NCBI RefSeq assembly: GCF_001921845.1
Contig: NZ_MSJM01000001.1
Span: 124,001 to 188,000 of the forward strand
DNA from: Streptococcus cuniculi
GTDB taxonomy: Bacteria; Bacillota; Bacilli; Lactobacillales; Streptococcaceae
Direction of reading: 5' to 3'
DNA: 64,000 bases
Within the stretch, counting starts at the first letter, position 1; each line of letters begins with the position of its first letter. Positions 27,797 through 35,287 of the stretch are shown in pieces. The notes under the pieces are model-generated. The model was given only the letters and a program-made list of their open reading frames with translations, did not search any database and was not told where the DNA came from. Position numbers and translations under genes: made by a program.

Positions 27797-28008
27797 TATA
27801 GTCTTTTGAATGAACTTTGATACATCGTCACTTTCGACTTGCCATACTCATAATCAATGAAAATCAACAGCAGACTAGGCGACGCCGATGCAGATAGAAC
27901 TGAAGTTCATCAAATCAAGTCAACAACGTCTGCTTTGGATTTTCGAAGAGTATCAAGTACTGTCTGCGTCTTCCGTTCCTTGTCTGAAAGTTAATTCATT
28001 TGACTATA
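27797..28008. repeat. TATAGTC MITE-like element interrupted by a BOX-like repeat
   Basis: Termini TATAGTCTTTTGAATGAACT and the inverse of TATAGTCAAATGAATTAACT form about 22-bp imperfect inverted repeats. The element matches 52475-52580 on both sides of an inserted block at about 27845-27952. Confidence 0.75.
27845..27952. repeat. BOX-like repeat nested in the MITE
   Basis: TACTCATAATCAATGAAAAT at one end and GATTTTCGAAGAGTA at the other resemble pneumococcal boxA and boxC ends, with GAACTGAAG and GGCGACGCCGATG between. It is inserted in the middle of the TATAGTC element, so BOX arrived later. Related copy at 59907-60010. Confidence 0.65.
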
Positions 28009-28011
28009 ATT

Positions 28012-28455
28012 ATTTGAATGCGAGCTAAAATCTCGGAAAATAGACGAGACTTCCTAGAAATACGCTTTCTTCGGTAGTCTCCCTAATTTTCTGTCGATTT
28101 TTTAACGCTCTTATATCATGGTATTTGAATGCGAGCTAAAATCTCGGAAAATAGACGAACCTCCCTAGAAATACGATTTCTTCGGTTGCCTCCCTAATTT
28201 TCTGTCGATTTTTTAACGCTCTTATATCATGGTATTTGAATGCGAGCTAAAATCTCGGAAAATAGACGTGCCTCCCTAGAAATACGATTTCTTCGGCTGC
28301 CTCCCTAATTTTCTGTCGATTTTTTAACGCTCTTATATCATGGTATTTGAATGCGAGCTGAAATCTCGGAAAATAGACGTGCCTCCCTAGAAATACGATT
28401 TCTTCGGCTGCCTCCCTAATTTTCTGTCGATTTTTTAACGCTCTTACATCATAAT
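28012..28455. repeat. Four tandem copies of a 111-bp repeat
   Basis: TATTTGAATGCGAGCT recurs at 28012, 28122, 28233 and 28344, a period of 110-111 bp with only a few changes per copy. Each unit has an internal hairpin AGAAAT-ACG-ATTTCT flanked by direct CCTCCCTA repeats. The last unit runs over the nagB stop codon: unit junction CTTATATCATGG aligns with CTTACATCATAA at the nagB 3' end, so the array seems to have grown from that end. Copies 2-4 are the most alike, indicating recent amplification. Confidence 0.9.
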
Positions 28456-29150
28456 TTTTGTCCCGCAGCCTCATCGACAATCACGTAGACATTTGGATGA
28501 TCTTGTAAGACACTTGCTGGTACATCTTCCGTCACTGGACCATTGACCATGCCATAGACAGCATCTGCTTTTTCTTCACCATAAGCCATAAGCACCAAGG
28601 TCTTTGATGCCATGATAGAAGCAATTCCCATCGAAATGGCTTGCGTTGGCACATCTTCTTCTTTTTCAAAGAAACGGCTATTTGCTTCAATAGTAGACGG
28701 CGTCAAATCAACCACACGTGTCAAACCATCAAACGGTGAACCAGGCTCATTGAAACCGATATGGCCGTTGCGCCCAATTCCTAAAATTTGGAAATCAACT
28801 GGATGTTCCGCCAAGAGGGCATTGTAGCGCTCTACCTCCGCATCCAAATCCTCTGCCAATCCATTTGGCAAATAAGATACCTTGAATGGCTTTTTGTCAA
28901 ATAAATGCTCATTCATAAAGTAGATATAGGACTGGTCACTCTCACTACCGAGACCCACGTACTCGTCCAAATTGACCGACACGAGGTCTGAAAAATCAAG
29001 ATCACTTGCAACGACTTGCTTGTAAAATTCAATCGGAGTCGAACCTGTCGCAAGTCCTAAAACCTTAGCCCCTGCTTTCAACTCTTCTTTTAGTAATTCA
29101 AAGGCAGCAAGACCGCCTTCAATTTGATCTTTAACACGAATAACTTTCAT
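28449..29150 (-). CDS. nagB: Glucosamine-6-phosphate deaminase
   Basis: Converts glucosamine-6-phosphate to fructose-6-phosphate and ammonia in amino sugar use. The 233-aa short Gram-positive form starts [13 protein letters not shown] after AAAGGAGA. It shows [17 protein letters not shown] and [14 protein letters not shown] with the catalytic Asp and His. The C-terminal codons overlap the 111-bp repeat array. Regulation is by NagR-type operators in the promoter. Confidence 0.96.
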   Translation of the reverse strand: MKVIRVKDQIEGGLAAFELLKEELKAGAKVLGLATGSTPIEFYKQVVASDLDFSDLVSVNLDEYVGLGSESDQSYIYFMNEHLFDKKPFKVSYLPNGLAEDLDAEVERYNALLAEHPVDFQILGIGRNGHIGFNEPGSPFDGLTRVVDLTPSTIEANSRFFEKEEDVPTQAISMGIASIMASKTLVLMAYGEEKADAVYGMVNGPVTEDVPASVLQDHPNVYVIVDEAAGQKL

Positions 29151-29177
29151 GTGGATCTCCTTTTCTCTATTTTTATT

Positions 29178-29230
29178 TTTGGTATAGACCACTTTGTCTT
29201 TATTATATTGTATAGACCAATTTTTGTCAA
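29178..29230 (-). promoter_or_regulatory. nagB promoter with two NagR-type operators
   Basis: TTGACA (29230-29225), 17-bp spacer, TATAAT (29207-29202). Two related sites, TTTGGTATAGACCACT (29178-29193) and ATTGTATAGACCAAT (29207-29221), resemble the GntR-type NagR/YvoA dre site (ATTGGTATAGACC). One lies in the spacer and one just downstream of the -10. Confidence 0.85.
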
Positions 29231-29289
29231 GACCTCACTGTCGATTTATGGTATAATAAGTGGAAATATCTTCAGAGGAGCGAGATTGT

Positions 29290-29463
29290 ATGACCCTTCT
29301 GTTATTTATCCTGTTTATCGTTGGAATTCTCCTCGATGTCCTTGCCTACCTGATTAAGGAAAGGACCTGGTTTTGGATTCCTTTATTTGTGCTTGGAAGT
29401 CTGCTCGTTGCCCTTCCTCTACTCATACTAATTTATTTCCTAACCCTACCGTCAATGAACTAA
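29290..29463 (+). CDS. Small membrane protein, 57 aa
   Basis: Two hydrophobic helices (about residues 2-20 and 27-50) separated by KERTW, and no recognisable domain. ATG at 29290 follows GAGGAG at 9 bp, better than an upstream ATG at 29260. An extended -10, TATGGTATAAT, ends at 29257, so this gene is the first of a transcript that continues into queA 8 bp later. Function unknown. Confidence 0.65.
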   Translation: MTLLLFILFIVGILLDVLAYLIKERTWFWIPLFVLGSLLVALPLLILIYFLTLPSMN

Positions 29464-29471
29464 GGAGACCT

Positions 29472-30500
29472 ATGAATACTGCTGATTTTGATTTTCACTT
29501 ACCAGAACACCTGATTGCCCAAGTCCCGCTTGAGCAACGTGACGCTTCGCGCCTCTTAATCCTCGACCGTGAAAAACAGACCATGGTGGATGGCCATTTC
29601 GACCAAATTATCGACGAATTAGAGCCTGGAGACGCTCTCGTCATGAACAATACCCGTGTCCTACCAGCCCGTCTCTACGGGGAAAAGCCTGAGACCGGTG
29701 GACATGTGGAATTGCTCCTCCTCAAAAATACTCAAGGTGATCAATGGGAAGTTCTCGCCAAACCAGCCAAGCGCCTCAAGGTAGGCAGTCAGATTTCCTT
29801 TGGTGATGGTCGTTTGACCGCCACCATCATTCAAGAATTAGAACATGGTGGTCGGATTGTAGAATTTGCCTACAACGGCATTTTTCTCGAAGTCTTAGAA
29901 AGTCTTGGAGAAATGCCCTTACCGCCTTATATCCATGAAAAACTCGATGACCGCGAACGCTACCAGACTGTTTATGCTAAGGAAAATGGCTCTGCCGCTG
30001 CACCGACAGCGGGCCTTCATTTTACCCAAGACTTGCTAAAAAAAATCGAAGCAAAAGGGGTTAAACTGGTCTATCTGACCCTCCACGTTGGCCTTGGAAC
30101 CTTCCGCCCCGTATCCGTTGACAATGTAGATGAGCACGAAATGCACTCTGAATTTTACAGTCTATCAGAAGAGGCAGCTGCCACCCTACGAGAGGTAAAG
30201 GCTTCGGGCCACCGTATCATTGCAGTCGGCACCACTTCTATCCGCACCTTGGAGACCATCGGCAATAAATTTGAGGGAGATATTCAGGCAGATACTGGTT
30301 GGACCAATATCTTCATTAAACCGGGCTATCAATTTAAGGTAGTTGATGCTTTTTCAACCAATTTCCACCTGCCAAAATCAACCTTGGTCATGCTAGTAGC
30401 CGCCTTTGCAGGACGCGACTTTGTCCTTGAAGCCTACCAACATGCCATTGAAGAAGAATACCGCTTCTTTAGCTTTGGCGATGCCATGTTCATCAAATAA
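29472..30500 (+). CDS. queA: S-adenosylmethionine:tRNA ribosyltransferase-isomerase
   Basis: Adds the epoxycyclopentane-forming ribosyl group in queuosine synthesis at tRNA position 34. The 342-aa enzyme starts [17 protein letters not shown] after AAGGAG and has the family stretches [26 protein letters not shown] and GTTSIRTLE. Full length. The reading frame extends upstream, but that part overlaps the small membrane protein and is not family-like. Confidence 0.96.
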   Translation: MNTADFDFHLPEHLIAQVPLEQRDASRLLILDREKQTMVDGHFDQIIDELEPGDALVMNNTRVLPARLYGEKPETGGHVELLLLKNTQGDQWEVLAKPAKRLKVGSQISFGDGRLTATIIQELEHGGRIVEFAYNGIFLEVLESLGEMPLPPYIHEKLDDRERYQTVYAKENGSAAAPTAGLHFTQDLLKKIEAKGVKLVYLTLHVGLGTFRPVSVDNVDEHEMHSEFYSLSEEAAATLREVKASGHRIIAVGTTSIRTLETIGNKFEGDIQADTGWTNIFIKPGYQFKVVDAFSTNFHLPKSTLVMLVAAFAGRDFVLEAYQHAIEEEYRFFSFGDAMFIK

Positions 30501-30504
30501 CCAA

Positions 30505-30537
30505 TAACCTCCCTCGCAAGCCTGCAAGGGAGGTTCA
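30505..30537 (+). terminator. Terminator after queA
   Basis: AACCTCCCT pairs with AGGGAGGTT (loop about 12 nt), followed by CATTTT. It lies between converging genes. Confidence 0.65.
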
Positions 30538-30546
30538 TTTTATCAC

Positions 30547-31665
30547 TCAATCATATTGCCTCAAGCATTCTGATAGCAAAGTCAAGCCCTTTTTCAAGGT
30601 CTCAGTCTGTGTACAATAACCCAAACGAGCATATCCTGGACGGTCAAAGCGATTGCCCGGTACCAGCAAGACTCCTTTTTCCTGTAATAAACGTAGGCAA
30701 AACGTCTCTGTCTCTTCGGGGATGTCCAATTTGATAAAGGAAACAGGGACCGCACTTGGATCAATCAAGGACACCCGTGGCTCGTGTTTTACCCAATCTT
30801 TGACTACATTCAGATTTTCAGCAACGATTGATCGATTTCGCTCCAAAACCGCTTCCTTATGCTGCAAAACATAAGTCGCAAGGGCATCATCCACCACCCC
30901 AGCACAAATCATCGTGTAATCACGGTATTTCCGAAAGAGATTGGACAGCTCATCATTGGCCACAACCCAGCCAACTCGCACACCAGCAACCGAGTAAGTC
31001 TTTGACATACTATTGACCGAAATGCCTTTTTCGTACAAATCCACTATGGCTGGCACATCAAAGCGAGTATCTAGAGGCTTATACACTTCATCAGATAAAA
31101 TATAAGCCCCAACTTCTCTCGCAATCGCCACCAGCTCCTCCAAGAAAGGACGCTCCATCACAGCACCTGTTGGATTATTGGCATTGTTAATGCAGATCAT
31201 CTTGGTATTGGGACGAATCATGGCCCGCAAATCATCTAAAGACGGTAACCAAGCATCTTCCTCACGAATCTGCCAAAGCGAGACTTCTGCTCCTAAAGAG
31301 CGTGGAATATCGTACAACTGCTGATAGCTCGGGTAGAGCGAGATAACATGGTCGCCTTTTTCAATCAGGGCATAGAGCGCCAAGTGATTGGCTCCTGTTG
31401 CCCCATTGGTCTGGAGAATCTGACTGACTTCTACATTCTGATAGAGTTTTCGTACCTCTTCCTTAAAAGCAGGTGAGCCCTCAATCCAGCCATAATTCAT
31501 CTTCTTGGCCCACAAATCCTCTAAAAATGCTGCCTGTGAAGCCCCGCCTATCTCTAGAATGTCTCTCAAGGTCAGCGAATCAATCGAACTTCCTGCAATA
31601 TCATAAATGGCTTCCTTTTCCCATTCATTCAACCACTCTTCCACACCAAATGCTGCAATTTCCAT
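30547..31665 (-). CDS. Class I/II aminotransferase
   Basis: A 372-aa fold-type I PLP aminotransferase. INNANNPTGAVM, LSDEVYKPLD and the PLP-lysine motif SMSKTYSVAGVRVGW are intact, with a C-terminal Arg-containing RPGYARLGYC stretch. The subtype is uncertain; MalY-like and capreomycidine-synthase-like relatives are possible. A monocistronic unit between the queA terminator and the 49-bp repeats. Confidence 0.85.
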   Translation of the reverse strand: MEIAAFGVEEWLNEWEKEAIYDIAGSSIDSLTLRDILEIGGASQAAFLEDLWAKKMNYGWIEGSPAFKEEVRKLYQNVEVSQILQTNGATGANHLALYALIEKGDHVISLYPSYQQLYDIPRSLGAEVSLWQIREEDAWLPSLDDLRAMIRPNTKMICINNANNPTGAVMERPFLEELVAIAREVGAYILSDEVYKPLDTRFDVPAIVDLYEKGISVNSMSKTYSVAGVRVGWVVANDELSNLFRKYRDYTMICAGVVDDALATYVLQHKEAVLERNRSIVAENLNVVKDWVKHEPRVSLIDPSAVPVSFIKLDIPEETETFCLRLLQEKGVLLVPGNRFDRPGYARLGYCTQTETLKKGLTLLSECLRQYD

Positions 31666-31730
31666 AGCACTCTCCTATCAGACCTATCTTTATCCCTCTA
31701 GTGTATCATATTTATGCAGTAAAGCGGATA

Positions 31731-31856
31731 AAAAAAACAGTCCACTGGACTGTTTTTTCTCGAGCCTGAAAACAAGAAAGCGAGTTACGTCCGGTGGACT
31801 GTTTTTTCTCGAGCTTGAAAACAAGAAAGCGAGTTAAGTCCAGTGGACTGTTTTTC
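31731..31856. repeat. Hairpin plus two 49-bp tandem repeats (TCCA/TGGA core)
   Basis: A near-perfect hairpin AACAGTCCA-C-TGGACTGTT (centre 31745) is followed by two copies of CTCGAGCNTGAAAACAAGAA...GAGTTA starting at 31759 and 31808, each ending in a GTCC-TGGACTG palindrome. The outermost hairpin may serve as sodA terminator. Confidence 0.75.
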
Positions 31857-31867
31857 ATTTGCTATTC

Positions 31868-32473
31868 TTATTTAGCTGCTTGGTACAATTCGTTTACTTT
31901 GTTCCAGTTGATAATTTCAAAGAATGCTTTGATGTAGTTTGGACGAACATTGCGGTAGTTCAAGTAGTAGGCATGCTCCCACACATCAAGCGCCAAGATT
32001 GGTGTTAAACCATTCATGATTGGTGTGTCTTGGTTTGCGGTTGACACGATTTCCAACTTGCCTTCTTTATTCACTACCAAGAAAGCCCAACCTGAACCAA
32101 AACGAGTGGTCGCTGCTGTTGTGAAGGCTGCTTGGAAGTCTTCAAATGAACCGAATGTCGCTGCAATATCTGCTGCCAATTCTGCTGGAACTTCTGTTTT
32201 TTCTGGTGACAACAATTCCCAGAACAAAGCATGGTTCAAGTGACCACCACCGTTGTTAATCAAGGCTTGGCGAATATCCGCTGGGATTTGTTCCACATCT
32301 GAAAGCAAAGCCACCAAGTCTTCACCAATTTCTGGGTGTTTTTCAAGCGCCGCATTTGCATTGGCAACATAAGTTGCATGATGCTTGTCATGATGTAGCG
32401 TCATTGTTTCAGCATCAATATGTGGCTCAAGTGCATCGTAAGCGTATGGTAAATCTGGTAAAATAATTGCCAT
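31868..32473 (-). CDS. sodA: Superoxide dismutase, Mn/Fe type
   Basis: Detoxifies superoxide. The 201-aa enzyme shows metal ligands in LHHDKHH (His27), LNHALFW (His near 81) and [11 protein letters not shown] (Asp and His near 163-167). Gly-rich GSGWAFLVV and NQDTPIMNG fit the Mn-preferring streptococcal form. Start follows AAAGGAGG. Single gene between the hairpin repeats and holA. Confidence 0.96.
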   Translation of the reverse strand: MAIILPDLPYAYDALEPHIDAETMTLHHDKHHATYVANANAALEKHPEIGEDLVALLSDVEQIPADIRQALINNGGGHLNHALFWELLSPEKTEVPAELAADIAATFGSFEDFQAAFTTAATTRFGSGWAFLVVNKEGKLEIVSTANQDTPIMNGLTPILALDVWEHAYYLNYRNVRPNYIKAFFEIINWNKVNELYQAAK

Positions 32474-32548
32474 ATTCGGCCTCCTTTAATCTTCTATATC
32501 ATCTATTTTACCGCAATGTGAGAGCCTTTTCAATTTTTTTGTCTGAAA

Positions 32549-33580
32549 TCATGTGCTGGCAATTTTTAATAATGCAATGTCAAAAAGATAGTCCTTGTCA
32601 AACTGCCCCTGTTTGATTTGATAGTCCGTCTCGATCAAGACCTGCACCACCTTCTTGAGGAAAGAAAGGGATAGAGAACGCGAATCCCGCAAGGCAAACT
32701 TGACCTGAAAGGGATTAATTTTACGACCCATGATGTCTGATAATTCTGCCACCATCTGCTGTTCACTCAGCCCGTCTTTTTGCAAGATTTGCACCTGTAA
32801 AAACAGGCGGAATTGATTGAGTAAAATCGCAATCAGCTTAATCTCATCTTCTCCTTGCAAACGCAGGTCACGAACCAAACTTCTAGCCTGATCAATCTTG
32901 CCCTGTAAGAGAAGCTGGCTCATATCAAAAAGATTATCCTGTAAGGTTTTGGGAATGGCTTGTTCAATATCTTCCCTGCTAATCTGGCTACTGCCTCTAT
33001 AGGACTGCAAAAAAGCCAGATTTTTATGGATTTCAGCAAAATCAAAATTCGACTTAACCAAGAGATAATCCATGACCGTATTGTCCACGTTCAGCCCCAT
33101 TTTCCCTATTTCTTGCTTGAAAAATTGTCGCAATTCCGCTTCTTTGAGGCTATTTGCTTCTAACACCAGCCCGTCCCGTTTCAAGAGCTTGACCAGACGG
33201 CGCTTGCTATCCAATTTTCCACCTGCAATGACAATCAGCCTCGTCGTTTCAACAGGTTGATTCAGATAATCCTCAAATTTCTTCAGCTCTTCATCGCTCA
33301 GGTAGCGTTTCTTAGCTGTCGTCACATCAGCAAAGTAATCCAAGATGACAATTTTTTCATCCGAGAAAAAGGGCAAGGATACCAAGTCAAGCTCCACCTG
33401 TTGATAGTCCGTCTCTGACATATCAAAATAGGCATAGGTTAAATCACTGCTGTCAAACCCAATCTGCTTCAGCAGCGCTTCTTTGGCCAATTGAAACTGC
33501 CCGACATCCTCACCAGCTAGCACCGTCAGCAGCCCCAATTTGTCCTTTGTTAATTTCTGAATCTCATCAATAATGGTCAT
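32549..33580 (-). CDS. holA: DNA polymerase III delta subunit
   Basis: Clamp-loader subunit that opens the sliding clamp. The 343-aa protein starts MTIIDEIQKLTKDKLG after GAGGAAACT; the longer frame upstream runs into the acyl ligase gene's stop region and is not family-like. It has GEDVGQFQLAKEALLKQ, VVILDYF-type Walker B remnants and the three-domain delta layout. Directly upstream lies the acyl-CoA-ligase-like gene on the same strand. Confidence 0.9.
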   Translation of the reverse strand: MTIIDEIQKLTKDKLGLLTVLAGEDVGQFQLAKEALLKQIGFDSSDLTYAYFDMSETDYQQVELDLVSLPFFSDEKIVILDYFADVTTAKKRYLSDEELKKFEDYLNQPVETTRLIVIAGGKLDSKRRLVKLLKRDGLVLEANSLKEAELRQFFKQEIGKMGLNVDNTVMDYLLVKSNFDFAEIHKNLAFLQSYRGSSQISREDIEQAIPKTLQDNLFDMSQLLLQGKIDQARSLVRDLRLQGEDEIKLIAILLNQFRLFLQVQILQKDGLSEQQMVAELSDIMGRKINPFQVKFALRDSRSLSLSFLKKVVQVLIETDYQIKQGQFDKDYLFDIALLKIAST

Positions 33581-33657
33581 AGTTTCCTCGCATTTCTTCT
33601 CTTTCATTATATCAAAAAAACTGCCACAAGACAGTTTTTCGATGAGAAATCCATTCA

Positions 33658-35181
33658 TTAGAGATTCTTCATTTTCATCTCCGCTTCCATCTTCAAGCGC
33701 TGCACTTTCATGGTTGCGGTCCGTGGAATATCCTCATAGGCCATTAAAATGGGCTCTTTGAGTAGGGGAAGGTCTACCACTTGATGCCACCACGCATCCC
33801 AATCCATCACCGCACCTTCTGCAAGAGCAATAATTGGTTGCGGAGCGCCATTTGCATCACGAATAATGACAACCTCTGATAAAAAGTCCAGCTGATCCAA
33901 CAGGAAATCTTCCAAGGCGAGATTGCTGTCAATAGACTCAATCACATCCACCTGACGATCTTTCAAGAGTAGCGTCCCCTCTTCTGTCATACAACCATAA
34001 TCACCACTATCCCACCAGTCTCCGTAGACATTTTCCTGGAAACGAGCATCTTCCTTATAGTAGGTCACCGCACGCCCACGGGATAGGAGTTGAATATGAC
34101 CGTTTTGACCAACTGGTAGAGGCTGGCCATTTTCATCGGTAATCCGCGCCTCTGTATAGCCAGAAAGCCCCACACCCATATCCCGACCACTTGTGCTACC
34201 AAGAGTTTCCAAGCGATGATAGCGTAGAATCATCGGTCCGCATTCACTCTGACCATAGACCTGCATAAAGACTGGAGCATTTTCCTTAGATGCCTCTAAA
34301 AAGGCTCGTAAAGTCCCAATATTGATAGCATCAAAGGTCGAATGATAGTAACGGATGCTTGAAAAAACAGACGAATTATTCTTAGCAAGCTGCGCCCATT
34401 GCACAAAATTATTCGGGTGCGTTTCAAGCGCCATTGGTCGATAGCGTTTCAACGTCTCTGCAACATCTTGAGTCTTAGCAGACGACAAAGGAAGCAAGGG
34501 AAAGCCAAGCCCAATGGCAGAAGAAACCCCAATGTTATAACGTGAATGAACAGGAGAAATGTGAAAGGCTAACAAATTACGCTCGGTCATTTTTTCAAAA
34601 ATTGTCTGCTGCCAAGCCACGCGCCAACCCATGGTCTGCGCCGTGTGGCAGATGAGCTTGGGAATCCCGGTCGTTCCAGAGGTGTGAGTCATATACTGAA
34701 TCACATCTTCAGGAAGCAGATTTTCAGCAACAAGATGAGCAGGAAAAGTCAACAAATCTGCGACTGCAAGAGTTGTCACCAAATCCCTACGTTCCATCGC
34801 TGCAACTCGTTCTGCCGTTTCCTCATCAAAGACGATAAAGGCGCGCTCCAAACGCTCTGCAAAGACATCTAGTGTACTAGCTGGCAGGTGATAAGAAGGC
34901 ATTACCGGAACTGCACCCAGGGCTGTCGCAGCAACTGCTAACAAATAGGTATCAAATGCTGGACTTTTATAAAACATGACCTTATCGCCATGCGAAATTC
35001 CCGCAGCCGCTAACTGATAGGCCCTTTGTTGGATAGCCGCAAAGACCTGAGCATAGGTATTTTCAAGCCCCAATTCAGGGAAAGCCTGATAGGTCTTATC
35101 AAATACGATAGCGACTTCTGGAAAACGCTCTGCTGCTTGCTGAAATTGACGGTATAAATTTAATGGTTGATAGGAAATCAT
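33658..35181 (-). CDS. AMP-dependent acyl-CoA synthetase/ligase-like protein
   Basis: A 507-aa ANL-superfamily adenylating enzyme. The ATP loop reads MTHTSGTTGIPK (about residues 165-177), YGQSECG is the A5-like motif and GDWWDSGDYG with LLLKDRQVDVIES the A7/A8 motifs; a catalytic Lys near the C-terminus (ATMKVQR) is present. Such ligases activate fatty or aryl acids. There is no carrier protein, thioesterase or NRPS module nearby, so the product is unknown. The promoter has a perfect inverted repeat on both sides, suggesting dedicated control. Confidence 0.85.
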   Translation of the reverse strand: MISYQPLNLYRQFQQAAERFPEVAIVFDKTYQAFPELGLENTYAQVFAAIQQRAYQLAAAGISHGDKVMFYKSPAFDTYLLAVAATALGAVPVMPSYHLPASTLDVFAERLERAFIVFDEETAERVAAMERRDLVTTLAVADLLTFPAHLVAENLLPEDVIQYMTHTSGTTGIPKLICHTAQTMGWRVAWQQTIFEKMTERNLLAFHISPVHSRYNIGVSSAIGLGFPLLPLSSAKTQDVAETLKRYRPMALETHPNNFVQWAQLAKNNSSVFSSIRYYHSTFDAINIGTLRAFLEASKENAPVFMQVYGQSECGPMILRYHRLETLGSTSGRDMGVGLSGYTEARITDENGQPLPVGQNGHIQLLSRGRAVTYYKEDARFQENVYGDWWDSGDYGCMTEEGTLLLKDRQVDVIESIDSNLALEDFLLDQLDFLSEVVIIRDANGAPQPIIALAEGAVMDWDAWWHQVVDLPLLKEPILMAYEDIPRTATMKVQRLKMEAEMKMKNL

Positions 35182-35204
35182 CTTTCATTCCTAACCTTTC
35201 TAAG

Positions 35205-35263
35205 TTTGTGAAAAACAAAACATAATTATCACCATTATACCACGTTGAAATCTCTTTCACAAA
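35205..35263 (-). promoter_or_regulatory. Promoter of the acyl ligase gene flanked by inverted TTTGTGAAA sites
   Basis: Minus-strand TTGTGA (35262-35257), 17-bp spacer, TATAAT (35239-35234). TTTGTGAAA at 35205-35213 and its complement at 35255-35263 form a perfect 9-bp inverted repeat around it, one copy overlapping the -35. Confidence 0.6.
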
Positions 35264-35287
35264 TGAGAACAGCATATCCCTTTCCCC

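Noticed and set aside
28012..28455. CRISPR array
   Set aside because: The 111-bp units are contiguous with no unique spacers, and no cas genes are near.
28247..28480. 77-aa protein with two 37-aa repeats on the minus strand
   Set aside because: It arises from the 111-bp DNA repeat whose length is divisible by three; no Shine-Dalgarno, and it overlaps the nagB end in another frame.
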